The translations under genes and the position numbers were made by a program. From assembly GCA_027186245.1 (NCBI GenBank), contig CP114490.1:8130501-8194500 (forward strand): a stretch of DNA of 64,000 bases, in the 5' to 3' direction. How positions within the stretch are numbered: the first letter of the stretch is position 1; the number at the start of each line of letters is the position of its first letter. The notes under the pieces were generated by a model. It worked only from the letters and a program-made list of their open reading frames with translations. It was not told where the DNA came from and made no database searches. This document shows, in pieces, positions 35,701 to 48,645 of this stretch. Origin of the DNA: Coriaria nepalensis (taxonomy: Eukaryota > Streptophyta > Magnoliopsida > Cucurbitales > Coriariaceae).

Positions 35701-38700
35701 GTAAGGAAATGTTGTAGGCACAATCGTATGGAAACTTGTATACAGTTAGTTGAGCTCTCTTCATCCAAATGGTTTTCATCTATAGTGTAGCATATTCTTA
35801 AAATGTGAATATCATGTCCCTGCTACTCTTGTGAATGAAGGGTATCCTGGTATCGATTTGTTAAGATCTGACGAACCATAATGTCTTGATACATACAGCG
35901 AGAGCTTTACCCAAGATTGATTGAAGACGTTCAGCTGATGATAAATGAGCTAGTAAATGTAACTGTACTTTGGGAGGAGCTATGGCTTAGCACGCTTCAA
36001 GATCTTCACACAGGTAGCAAATGAGGCTCGTTTTAGTTATGAAGTCTGTTTTACTAGGAGATAAAGTACTCTATATGCGCATGAATTTATTTGAAGTTGA
36101 AAATTCACAATATTCTGCTCATATAATTTATTGTTGAGCATGAATGCCCATGCCTTGGTTTTGGGGTTAAGTGTCAATAAAATATGAATTGGTGTAGATG
36201 TCTGATTCCAGTACCACTTAATTTCTCATGGCAGGTTGTCCTTGCTGTCACATCAAGTCTGTTGTAATCATGAGTTTCCCCATATCACATTCTTTACTGT
36301 TACTGATTTTTTTGGGTTTTTCTATGAAAAAAAGGCATATTGAGAAGTCTGGCTGTAATTTCATTTCAGATGTTATGAAGCGCATAAATGTGCTGAAAGA
36401 GGAAGCTGCTCGAATTTCAGAAAATGCTACTCTCAGCCAGAGCGAGAAGAGTAAGATAAATGCTGCTAAATACTCTGCGATGATGGCCCCCATTGTTGTG
36501 GCTTTGGAGCGACGTATGGCTTCAACATCGAGAAAACCTGAAACACGTCATGAAACCTGGTTCCATGAAGAGTATAAAGAACCACTGAAATCAGCTATCT
36601 CTACCTTCAAGACGCCTCCGGTATCTGCTGCAGCACTTGCAGATGTATGGCGTCCATTTGATGCAATCGCGGCATCCCTAGCATCTTACCAGAGAAAGTC
36701 ATCAATTTCTTTGAGGGAAGTTGCCCCGCAGTTGGCTTTGTTTTCATCATCAGATGTCCCAATGCCTGGTCTTGAGAAGAATGTTACGGTTTCAGAAGCT
36801 GACCAGAGTTTCAATTGTAATCTTCAGGGAATTGTTACAATTGCATCTTTCTTAGAAAAAGTGGCCATACTATCTACAAAGACTAAACCTAAAATACTTG
36901 TTCTACAAGGTTCAGATGGTCAAAAGTACAAATATCTTTTAAAGGGAAGAGAAGATCTCCGTCTTGATGCCAGAATTATGCAGATGTTGCAAGCGATCAA
37001 TGGTTTTCTGCAATCGTCTCCTGCAACTCATAGCCATTCCCTTCAAATCCGTTATTATTCTGTGACTCCAATTAGTGGTCAGGCTGGTCTTATCCAATGG
37101 GTGGACAATGTAACAAGCATATATAGTGTCTTTAAATCTTGGCAAAACCGAGTGCAGCTGACACAACTCTCAGCAATTGGAGCTAGCAATATAAAAGGTT
37201 CTGTTCCTCCACCTGTTCCCCGACCGAGTGATATGTTTTATGGTAAAATCATACCAGCACTAAAAGAGAAAGGCATAAGAAGAGTAATTTCACGAAGAGA
37301 TTGGCCACAGGAGGTCAAACGTAAGGTTCTACTGGATCTTATGACGGAGGTTCCAAGACAGCTTCTTCATCAAGAACTATGGTGTGCAAGTGAAGGATTC
37401 AAAGCCTTCAGTTTGAAATTGAAGAGGTATGTGGCCTTTTTTTGTTGTTGAATTAATTAATAAATTTTATTTTTTTCTGGTTGACTGGTGTTTGTTTGAC
37501 CCCTGAGCCATTTGAAGATCTCTTCAATTGAATAATCTCAAAGGTTGAATATAAGTTGAGAAAAACCTAGTTTCTCTTCTGCACTTGTAGGTATTCAGGA
37601 AGTGTTGCAACGATGAGCATGGTGGGCCACATTCTGGGTCTGGGGGATAGGCATTTGGATAATATTCTTATGGATTTTTGTACTGGGGACGTTGTACATA
37701 TTGACTACAATGTTTGTTTTGACAAGGGACGGAGGTTAAAAATTCCAGAGATTGTTCCGTTCCGTCTCACCCAAATGATTGAAGCTGCTCTAGGGCTGAC
37801 AGGAATCGAAGGCACCTTTAGAGCCAACTGTGAGGCAGTTGTAGATGTTCTGAAAAAGAACAAAGACATTCTCTTAATGTTACTAGAAGTGTTTGTTTGG
37901 GATCCACTTATAGAATGGACACGTGGTGATTTTCACGATGATGCAGCAATTGGTGGTGAAGAAAGAAAAGGCATGGAGTTGGCTGTTAGCTTGAGTTTGT
38001 TTGCATCGCGAGTGCAGGAAATTCGTTTTCCCTTACAGGTCCTTATTTTCCTTAAAAAATGAATATACTATGTTTTGTTCTTGCTCTCTCTCTCTCTCAC
38101 TATATATATATATATATATATGCGTGTGTGTGTAGGGAAAATATGATATTATATCTGCTTAGACCATATTTTTTCAGTTCCTGGCATGTACCGATGCATA
38201 TAAATTCTTGTGTTTTGGCAGTATGCTAAGAATTGAAGTATATATGTCAAAAGTTTTTACAATATGCTACTTGCCTTACGGAAGCTTAGGATTTCTTCAA
38301 CTGCTGAATCATGTCTCACCTGTTGGTTGTTTATGCTGTTATGTGTTCTGTAAAACTTTGAGTCGATATTGACTACATGAAAAAGCTATTCGAGAGAGGA
38401 GGGTGGCAGGTGCTAGACCCTACCAGTATATCAAAGTAATTTGCATTGTATCATATATTTGCATCTATAAACATATATTTATGTCCTTTATCTCTGGCAG
38501 GAACATCATGATCTCTTATTGTCTACCCTACCAGCCGTTGAGTCTGCTCTTGAGGTACAACAGGGTTCTGCTAACAATTTCCGACAATTTGCTAGATCTT
38601 TTGTTTTATTTCTGCCCCCATTTTTATCATGGAATAGTTTCTCTAACAGGGAAATTTTCTCATACAGAGATTTGTCGATATTCTAAATCAATATGAGCTT

Positions 38701-41700
38701 GTCGCTGCCATGTTTTATCGTGCTGACCAAGAGAGATCAAACCTTATTTTACAAGAAACAAAAGCCAAGTCAATTGTTGCTGAAGCAACCTGTAATTCTG
38801 AGAAAACCCGTGCATCATTTGAAATTCAGGCACGAGAATTTGGTCAAGCAAAGGCTGTGGTTTCTGAGAAAGCTCAAGAGGCAACAACCTGGATCGAGCA
38901 TCATGCAAAGATCATTGATGCTCTCAGGAGCAATATGATGCCAGAAGTAAACACTTGTATGAACTTGAATACCATGAAAGGAGCTTTGTCTCTTACATCT
39001 GCTGTTATGATGGCAGGGGTTCCATTGACAATTGTTCCTGAGCCCACACAAGCCCAATGCCATGATATAGATAGTGAAGTCTTTCAGCTCGTAGCTGCAT
39101 TGGATGAAGGACTTTCTTTATCTATAACTTCACTTCATGCATATTCAATAGCTCTGGAAAGAATTCTGCCATTAAATTACTTGACAACTAGTCCAGTCCA
39201 TGGCTGGGCGCAAGTTCTACAGCTATCTTTGAATGCCCTTTCTTCTGATACTCTATTGCTTGCCAGAAGGCAAGCTGCTGAACTTATTGCAAAAGGACAT
39301 GATGACATTGGTTCCATCAGACTCAATCATGATGATAAGTGTCTCAAAGTGGAGAAGTATGCGGTAGAGATAGAAAAAGTTCAGGAAGAATATGGTGAGC
39401 TTGTCACCTCCATAGGTTCAGAGACTGAACTTAAAGCCAAGGATCGACTCCTCTCTGCTTTCATAAAGTACGTGCAATCTGCTGGTCTTGTTAGGAAAGG
39501 AGATGCTATTCCATATTTTGAATCAGGAAGGCCTAGATATGATGAGACAAAGGAGGCAAGAGTCCAAGAGGATGTGAAGGAGAAGAAGGAGAAGGTGTTA
39601 ACTGTTATAAATGCTGCTGTGGCTGCTCTGTATAAGGAGGTTAAGCAAAGGGCACTGAACATTTGCAGCAACCCTTCTGAAGCAAGATATGGAAGGAACA
39701 CTTCAAATAATGATCCTGAAACTACATTTATGAGGTTAGAAGAGCAAGTAGAGAAATGTGCACTTTTGGAAGGATTTATTAATGAATTACGAGACATAAT
39801 CGATGACTTACCGAGCATAGACTACAGGGCAAGAGACCATCCAAAGCGTAATTCTGAAAGAAATTGGACTTCCAGTTTCAAATCCTGTTTGCTTTCCTGT
39901 AAGGGCCTAATAAAACAAATCACAGAAGATGTTTTACCTGAGATCATAAGATCTGCTGTTTCGTTGGATTCAGAAATTATGGATGCTTTTGGATTTATCT
40001 CGCAAATACGAGGCTGTATTGATACGGCATTAGTGCAGTTTTTGGAGGTTCAAACAGAGAGGGCATCTTTAGTTGAGCTGGAACAGAACTACTTTCTCAA
40101 GGTTGGCCGTATTACAGAACAGCAGTTGGCTCTTGAAAAAGCTGCTGCAAAGGGCAGAGACAATCTCTCTTGGGAAGAGGCAGATGAGCTTGCCTCTCAA
40201 GAAGAAGCTTGTAGGGCTCAGCTTGATCAACTCCATCAGACATGGAACCAACGGGACATCCGTACTTCTGCTCTTGCAAAGAGAGAAGCTGATATAAAGA
40301 ATGCTTTGGCATCTTCAGAACACCAGTTTCATTCTCTGATTAATGCTGAACATGAGAGGGAGCTCTTCTTGAGAAGCAAAGTACTTTTGTCTAAACTAGT
40401 TAATCCATTCTGTGAATTGGAGTCTATTGACGGTGTCTTATCTTCACTTAGAGGTTCTATTGCATCTTACTCAAATGGACTTCCTAATTTGTCTGATTTG
40501 ATAAGTTCTGGGTCCCCAATCTCCGAATTTATCTGGATGTTTGGTGACTTATTTAACAACCATTCTTTCTTTATTTGGAAAATCAGGGTCATTGACTCTT
40601 TTCTTGACTCATGCATACATGACATAGCTTCATCGATTGATCAAAATTTAGGATTTGTTCAACTTTTTGATGTCATGAGGAAAAAACTTGAAACCCAAGT
40701 GAAGGAAAATATTGGCCAATACCTTAGGGAACGAGTAATTCCTGCTTTTCTAGCTTGGTTAGATGGAGAAAATGAACATCTGAAGCAACTGCAGGCAACA
40801 AGAGAAATTGCGGATGATCTAGACAAAAAAGAGTTGGGATCTGTGAGAAGGGTTCAACTCATGCTTGAGGAATACTGCAATGCTCACGAAACTGCTAGAG
40901 CAGCTAGGTTAGCAGCTTTGCTTATGGAGAGGCAAGTGAATGAGCTTAGAGAGACTCTTCGAAAAACTAGCTTAGAGACTATTCAGATGGAATGGTTACA
41001 TTCTGTTACCTTGAACCCTTCACAAGCTAACAGAGTCATACTTCAGAGATTTTTATCTGTTGATGATACCTTAACTCCTATCATTATGACTTTCAACAGA
41101 CCTAAGTTACTGCAAAGTTTACAATCTGCTGCTTCAAAGATAGCCAAGTCATTGGAAGGCTTACAAGCATGTGAACGGAATTCTCTTACAGCAGAAGGAC
41201 AACTTGAGAGAGCAATGGGTTGGGCTTGTGGTAGTACAAGTACTGCAACTGGAAATATGTCGCCCAAGATTTCAGGGATTCCTTCTCAGTTCCATGACCA
41301 TCTCACTAGGCGAAGGCATTTGTTACTAGAAGCTAGAGAGAAGGCGACAAATATTTTTAAGATTTGCAAGTCAATTTTGGAATTTGAAGCATCTAGAGAT
41401 GGAATTTTCGAGTTTTCAGGAGAAATATATCCTTTTAGGACAGATGGAGATGCCAGTACTTGGCAGCAAGCTTACTTGAACTCTCTCACAAGATTGGATG
41501 TTACTTATCATTCTTTTACATGTGAGCCACAAACTGATTGGAATAACTTTTTTGTTACTTTATTATTTTAGTTTTAGTTTTACTTAACTTAATTGTTTTC
41601 CCTTCAATTGACAGACACATGCTCCTTTTGTTTCTCGCCTTAGGTACTGAACAAGAATGGAAGGTTGTGCAAAGCACCATGGAAGTTGCTTCAAGTAACT

Positions 41701-44585
41701 TGTACTCTGCAGCTAACGAGCTCCAGATTGCCTCTCTCAAAGCAAAGTCAGCTTCAGGTTATTGACATAAATAATTACATCCACAGACTTATATGTCATC
41801 GATTCACAGAGATCTGATTGCTTATGAATTGTCTTTTCCCAGAGAAATCAACCTTGTCTATACACCTCGTTCAGATTTTTAGATGTTAAATAAACTATTG
41901 TTGTGTTGGCCTCGTACAGGTGATTTACAAGGCACTATTCTAGCAATGACGGACTGTGCATATGAAGCAAGTGTTGCACTAGCTGCATTTGCTCGTGTCT
42001 CGAGGAGTCACACTGCTTTGACCTCTGAATGTGGTTCCATGCTTGAAGAGGTATGTTCTCTACTGTATGTGACTATGAATTGAACAATATCGTGCTGCAA
42101 GAGATGGAACTATGCAACAAACCATATAAAAAATCTTAGCCAGTTAGCCGCTTCTTGAAGCTAGTACCTTTTTAAAAAGCTTATTCACAGACTGACTAAA
42201 CTACATTACCGAAAATATCATGAGAGTATAATAAATTAATAAATGCCATCACATGAGCAAATCTGTCGGCCGGGGGGATTGTAGGGTGGTGTTGGTGTGT
42301 TGGCGTGTGTGTAGGGGGTGTGGAAGACAATTTGACTGAAATGCTCAAAGCACCATTCTTGTTAATCATCTTCAATCAAATTCAGAGAATACTAAAAGAA
42401 TGAAGTAAAACAAGATAAAAATCTGTCACACCTATCTGTTTCTATTCCATGTGCTATATTCTCTGAAGATTGATACTGATATAAGATAAGGATGTGATAC
42501 AACATGGGAGGATATATATACTTGTTACAATGTCCCAGTGTTTATGCCCTTACGGTAGGTTTCACATATTTTGCTGACATGTATATATATGGGCATTAAA
42601 CTCTTGGGCTTTCCCCTTACATGAATTATCTATTTTAATAAAGCGCTAAAATTTTACTTTCGACAGGTCCTGGCCATAACAGAAGATCTACATGATGTGC
42701 ACAGCCTGGGAAAGGAAGCTGCTCTGATACACCGCTCTCTTATTGAAGATGTTTCAAAGGTTTTTCTGCCCCTCCTGCCTTGTTACTGAATTATAGTATT
42801 CTGGAATGGGCAATGTTGTAGCAGTGACCTGATTGATTCTGTTGTTTCCAATGTTTATTTATCTAGTGTAGGCTTCCTATACTTACAAAATATATTTAGA
42901 AAATAAAAATAAAAGGGGGAAATGCAATTACAGGCAAACGCAATCAGATTTTCATCTTTCTTCTGACCTTGTACAGGCAAACGCAATCCTTCTTCCACTC
43001 GAATCAGTTTTGTCTAAGGATGTGGCTGCTATGACTGAAACTATGACAAGGGAAAGAGAAACAAAAGGGGAAATATCTCCTATTCACGGACAAGCTATAT
43101 ATCAGTCATATTGTTTAAGAATAAGGGAGGTCTGTCAGTCTTTTAAGCCCTTGGTACCATCACTCACATTGTCTGTGAGAGGACTGTATTCCATGGTGAC
43201 CAGGCTTGCTCGAACTGCAAGTCTTCATGCCGGAAATCTTCATAAAGTATGAACTAGTTAAGATAAGCATATTGATTACACTAAACCACTTAGCCCTATT
43301 ATAATCCCAACTCACCAAAATCTCTCTCTCTCTCTCTCTTGTTTGTTGTTTGACAGGCTCTAGAAGGGCTTGGAGAAAGCCAGGAGACAAAATCGGAAGG
43401 AATCAACATGACTAGGTCTGATTTTGCTGGTGATGCTACAGAATATGATGACAAGGATAGAGAGATCCTCTCCATGTCTGACAGTGAGAGTAGCAAAGAT
43501 ATTCTAAACATTGCTGGGCTTTCTTTACAAGATAAAGGATGGATATCTCCACCAGATAGCATCTACAGTAGCAGCTCTGAGTCTGGCATTACAGCAGCTA
43601 GTCTTCCGGATAGCTTCAATGACTTAGTAGAAGAGATGGGACAACCTTCAAATGAGGATACTGCTCTAGAAAACTCTCCGTCATTTTCTCTCACTGATCT
43701 CCACGAAACCTCACAGTTAGAACAGCCGGAATCTAAATGCACAGGTATGGTATCTCAGGATGATATGGCGTCTCAGGATGTTGTACCAGTTATGATTCCC
43801 CGTGACACTTCACATCCTTTGAATGACAAGTTAGAGGAGAATTTTGGGGATAAAGATGGAGAATCTTCACAAGACAAAAAGTTCGTAGATGAGAACAATG
43901 AAAGTTCTTTTCCTAATAAGAATGCTGGTGGTCATCTCGGCAGATGTAAGTATCATGTCTATCTTCTTAAGCTTCATGTCTAGTTCCTTAAGATTTGGGC
44001 ATGTTAAATGCCAATTTTGGTTTAAACTCCAGTTTGGCCATAGAATCTATAAAATACACTCGATTAGGGCCCATAGAATCTAATCTATACCCGAGTTTTG
44101 TTTTTAACCCTTAGAAATGGAGACTTAAATGGTCTTGACTTAGGTTTCTTTACTTACGGAAACATTTTCCTAGGAACTGGAGAATCAATATACGTGAAAC
44201 ATTAAAAGTAAATAAATTTTGTTCAGAGCTTTTGAGCTGGTGAAAAATGGAAGTTCTCACTAGTTTGATCATAGTTTTTATCTTCTAAAAAGCGGGCTTG
44301 CTTAGCTTGCATATTTTTCTATCTTTAGGTAAAAATGTCTATGCCCTATCAGTTTTACAGCAAGTTGAGATGAAGCTTGATGGTCGAGATATTTCAGACA
44401 ACAGGTGACTTTTCTCCCTCAACTCTTATGAGAAGTTTATATGTAATATTTGGCTCGACTGTAAAACTAGTTTTTGTAATGTCAGGGAAATTAGTATATC
44501 TGAACAAGTGGATTATCTACTTAAACAAGCAACAAGTGTAGACAATCTCTGTAACATGTATGAAGGTTGGACGCCATGGATTTGA
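29725..44585 (+). CDS. SMG1: SMG1, PI3K-related kinase of nonsense-mediated mRNA decay (15 coding exons)
   Basis: Exons: 29,725-29,984; 30,348-35,331; 35,418-35,606; 35,899-36,013; 36,370-37,426; 37,591-38,038; 38,501-38,554; 38,668-41,521; 41,644-41,757; 41,920-42,050; 42,667-42,759; 42,977-43,246; 43,357-43,945; 44,329-44,404; 44,486-44,585. All introns are GT/AG, all phases fit and the sum is 11,334 nt (3,777 aa), near the usual plant SMG1 length. N-terminal HEAT-like helices (most of the ~5-kb exon 2) run into a FAT region. The kinase domain starts near residue 2,070 ('VLQGSDGQKYKYLLKG') and has catalytic GDRHLDN (~2,220-2,226) and HIDYN (~2,238-2,242), where SMG1 has DYN rather than DFG. 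A long insertion (~2,350-3,720) separates it from a FATC end (~3,745-3,777, SEQVDYLLKQA to YEGWTPWI). SMG1 phosphorylates UPF1 to trigger mRNA decay. No coding lesion was seen, so the gene is probably functional. Confidence 0.93.
38084..38133. repeat. Compound microsatellite (CT)n(TA)n(TG)n in SMG1 intron 6
   Basis: Consecutive CT, TA and GT dinucleotide runs lie just after the donor of the exon ending at 38,038. It is intronic and probably variable in length. Confidence 0.85.
42240..42330 (+). other. G-rich intronic patch in SMG1 intron 10
   Basis: Runs of GGGGGG, GGG and GGGGG, with many GG steps and GTGT spacing, lie within about 55 bases (42,270-42,325), in an otherwise AT-rich intron. 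On the transcribed RNA this could fold as a weak G-quadruplex. Confidence 0.4.
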
Positions 44586-45023
44586 ATTCTACTGGGATTA
44601 TCTCAGATACCAATGCGGTGAATCGGAAAAAAATGACAGTACAAGATTTAGTCGAAAGCCCCATCAAGCAGCTGAGAGATTCTCTTTGTGGTGCCCGAGT
44701 TGAGTCAATTGACAGTTGGCCATCGGAAATGAAGCAACTGCACCCTATTGGCTCAGCCCAAAGCTCAGTGGTTTGGCCATCCAAAAATTGGTGAGAAATT
44801 GAATGTGAATACCGTAGTGAGGATGTGATATAAATCTTGCTCCGTAATGTTTGATGTATGGGGCCCAAGTCTGGTCATTCGATGGGTGGGTTGAACTTTG
44901 AAGGACATACTTGAGTAAAGTACTCCGCCCACAATTGAGTAAAGGACATACTTGAGTAAAGTCAGTGACTAGTTCCTTGCTCGAGCTCTGACTCTTTTTC
45001 TCGGGGGCCTTTTTTTTTTGAAG
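44586..45023. other. SMG1 3' UTR and short intergenic gap
   Basis: Follows the SMG1 stop codon directly. A 73-codon open frame (ATG at 44,576, stop ending at 44,794) overlaps the last codons of SMG1 in another frame, but it has no recognisable content. A 20-bp direct repeat built on 'aaggacatacttgagtaaag' occurs at 44,901 and 44,941. Confidence 0.5.
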
Positions 45024-46290
45024 AATCAGAGAATGATATATATACCTGCCATGTTAATGCGAATAGAGATGAATTTCCGAGCATTGGTTGGTTGCTTCTA
45101 GATGGAAATTTCACGAGAATGTTACCCACCTGCCAATATATGGAATCTCCAAAGAAGCCTTCTCTAGATCATATGTAAGTACTGCGCCATGCTTTGTTCG
45201 TTTGTTTGTTTTTTCTTCTCTTTTCTTTTCTTGATCAACTATGCCATCCTTCGTTTAGATCTAAAAATTCATTCACTTTGGATATTGTACACGGGAAATC
45301 AAATGGCGTTTTGTATATCAGGTAGCAAATAAGTTAATAAATTTTTGGACGATCTCATACAAACCATTATTATGCCCTAGTGATCGGATCTTAATACATA
45401 TTTAGATCCTGTAATCCATAGTTGAACCCACGCTTATGAGAAAGATTGTTCTCAAATGCTAAACCAGTTTTTGTATGTAACATAACTTAAACAAACAGTG
45501 TAAAGTTTAGATTTTTATTTTATTTTATTTTATTTTTTGGGGATAAAGAGAACGTCAATCTGAATTTTGTCTTTCGAGATATACTTTACATTGCATAGAC
45601 TTTTCTTATTGGAAACGGAATCATTGATTTCTTCAAATTCTTACTAATGTGAGAAGTCCCTTGAACTCTCCCACGTGGGTAACACGTGAGAGTAATAAGT
45701 ATAAAACCATGTGGGCAGTACTGAAGTTTCAGAGAAGCCCTTCCCTCTAAAAACTAGGTACTAGATATAAAACAACTACCTCTCAACTGCGGTTTTGAGT
45801 TTTGACGCTTCTTGTGGGAGCCGTAAACCAATACAACCAACATAAGCCTTTTGGACCCACCAAATTAAACTCTATTTACAAGCACACAGATATTCAAGTA
45901 AACTTCTTAGTATAAAACCCACTAAGTTCCCTTCGCATTTCAACATCAACAGCATATAAAATAAATAAAGGTATCTAAAACCTTTTCATTTTTGAGTAAA
46001 AAGCTTTTCTGTGTTGGTCTGTGTTAGGAAGTGAAGATTTTTCTGTGGCAATGTCTGGGCTTATAGATATGTGGACCAGTGAGATGGCCAAGCTTAGAAA
46101 AAAGGGTCAAGGCATTTTCCCTTCCAATGGCTCGAAGCAGAGTAGTAATAATGTTGAACCACTTGCTCATGAAGGCACGTTATCTGGCTTTGCTCAAGCT
46201 CTCAGCAAAGTCATCGATGGAGTCAATTCACCTGCTTTTATTCGCTCTGAAGCTTCTGTTTCTATGATTGTTGACTATGTTTGCCCATAG
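45024..46290 (+). CDS. Unrecognised multi-exon gene, C-terminal part (3 exons visible)
   Basis: Three open, phase-compatible exons can be read: 45,024-45,174 (donor GTAAGT), 45,259-45,321 and 46,032-46,290 (stop). The first acceptor follows a long T-tract. Joined, the last parts give ...MESPKKPSLDH, then a 'SFTLDIVHGKSNGVLYI' exon, then 'SEDFSVAMSGLIDMWTSEMA' and a Ser-rich tail ending VDYVCP. The frame is open upstream of the first in-frame ATG (45,119), so either translation starts there (125 aa) or an upstream exon exists in the ~440 bp left after SMG1. I do not recognise the family. The last exon may alternatively begin at 46,028, but only the 46,032 acceptor keeps the phase of the exon ending at 45,321. 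It could be a real small gene or the 3' remnant of a larger one. Confidence 0.5.
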
Positions 46291-47640
46291 GAAAGTTCTT
46301 TTTTTTCCCCCCCTTTTTTGCATAACGTCTGTATATATGTCATTTCCAGATTTCTAAATAGAAAAGTCTTTTCTTGTTGACCAATTGTGTCTTATTATTT
46401 TAGCAAGAAATGGTATGCATAAGATTTACTTTGAAATAATTAATTGAAAAAAAAAAAAAAAGGAGGAAAAAGAGGACTATTATTGAAGGTTACAAACAAA
46501 ATAGACCAAGACAAATTGCGTATCCGCCAACTGACATGTGGGACGAAACTAGTTTCTTTTGTAAAATCTATGGAAGAAAATGATATGACAAGATTGTGAT
46601 GACAAGTTAACCACTCCTCTTCATAACCCCTGTCCTATTTTGCACCAGAAAAAGAAGTGTTCAAAATTAGATGGGAGTGAATCAGACGACTTTTTCTTTT
46701 CTTTTTTTTCTTATGAAATAATATTGTACAAGTTTTGGTCTTTTTTTTGGGGGGCAATGCTTAGAATTTATATTACGCAGCACGGTAGATGGACTTTCTC
46801 TCATAAGTTGTTAACGTGGTCGTACAGTCAACAACAATTATTATACTTAAATCAGATTCCAGACGTTTCGGTAAATATTTTCTCGACCAGATTGTATTAA
46901 AAACAGATAAAGGGAAGCAATCAAGACAAAACAAACGAAAGACAGGCTGTAAAACAGGCAAAGGTCCGGCCCAAACGACACCAGGAGGAAAAAAAAATTT
47001 AAATAAATAACACCCAAACTTGAAAAGGCCCATAAAAAACCAGACAAGAAAGTGGGACAACAAAGAACATATCTCAACTTAACCTACTAGAATTCATGCA
47101 TATCCTAATTGGGCCGTTGCTTTGTGATTTGTGAGTCTGGCAGTAGCCGAGCTACACAAATCCACACCAATGTGCATGTCAAATCCAATCAAAAGCCCAC
47201 GCTGGTTGGAATCATTCCCTAAAGTTTGTCTTGGGAGTGGTTCTTACCTAGTGGCAAGTAGGGATAGGGAGGGCGGATAGGCTGCTGCGTGTGCCTTAAT
47301 CGAGATCTGGACCATTCATAGGATCTAATTTTAGTTTCGAACACAGTTTTTGTTGGTAAAAAAAAATCAAATGTATTCAAATAAGGTTTTTGGAATGTAT
47401 CAATAAGTTAGACCCATGCTTCGAGTTGTTTCATGCCATAAATAAACTCGAACACTTAAGAAATTCATTGGACAGACGGATTCACATCTCTTACAACTAA
47501 TAAAGTCCTCTGTTCTCGGACACATTTAGTACACCCTATACATATATCATAAATCTTTACTGAATGTGATATTGGATCTATAAATTTTTTAACGCCATAA
47601 ATTTTCGATTTAGTAAATTTGTAAATGAATCATATATTTA
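46291..47640. other. Spacer
   Basis: Probably includes the 3' UTR of the preceding gene. Only short frames without recognisable content and poly-A/poly-T tracts are present. Confidence 0.4.
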
Positions 47641-47654
47641 GATACCAGATGAAT

Positions 47655-48645
47655 CAATAATGGTCAAAAAATTTATCATGTAAAAATATCATAATACGTG
47701 AAGATGTATTATACGAATCAGTATTTGAACTTGACATTTATCAATAATAATCATTCCATTAATCTTTGTAGCAAATGAAAATAAATAGAAAAACACGAAA
47801 TTTGATAAAACATAAAATCTACAGATAATCTGCAAAAACCAAAAAAACAAAAAAACAAAAAAAACAAACAGCATGTTGTGTTCCAATTATTAAATAAAAA
47901 ATTTTCAATATACAATGAAATCAAGTATAAATTGTTGAATCAAAAATGTTGTGTTCCAACATTGTTAAATCAACATTGTTTTAATGAGGCAAATTGACTT
48001 CCATCTAGCCCTAAATCAATTAAACCCTAACCACAAATTCATATAGTCTTAATTTGAATTAAACTATAAATCAAAATCCATAAATATCTCCTTTCAAATT
48101 AAATGCGAAGAAACTCTAAGGGGAAGTCTAAGCTTAAAATCCCTAAATCGAATCTTGCAACGCAAGCCATGAAAAAACATAGATTAATTAAGAGAGAGAG
48201 AGATCTTTTTCGAAGAAAATAAGCGAGATCGAGAGAGTGAGTTCACAGATTAAATGAAATGTATTTCCTCTGGAAAAAAAAAATAAAGAAACAAACCTGG
48301 TTCGTGGCTCCCAAATTTGCACCTGAAGAGTTTGATGCACGTCAGTGCTGATGCACAAAGGTCGCGAGTAGAGAGAATAGAGATGAAGATGAATCGCTTC
48401 ACGAGCAAAGAGAGCATAGCAAAGATGGAGATGGAGAGGGAAGAGGGAGAGCTTCACAATTTGAGATGGAGAGGGAGAGCTTCGCAGTTAGAGTTCTGCA
48501 AGAGAGAGAAATGAGGGAGAGAGATGTAAAGATAAATTTTTTGAGAGTATACAGCTCATTAATATGATGTATACTGATTAGTATAATACATCTTCATGTT
48601 TTATGACCTTTTTACATGGATTTTTTTTTATTGTTAGATAGCATG
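47655..48645. mobile_element. Candidate DNA transposon with ~65-bp inverted ends
   Basis: The segment at about 47,655-47,735 and the reverse complement of 48,560-48,645 match closely, including CATGAAGATGTATTATAC / CGTGAAGATGTATTATAC, with a following AATCAGTAT, and CATGTAAAAA further out. The interior (~820 bp) has no transposase. A purine-rich, GAGA-repeated stretch lies at 48,360-48,530. The exact ends and target duplication could not be fixed: both flanks carry TTAGATA but not symmetrically. Class is unassigned. Confidence 0.5.
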
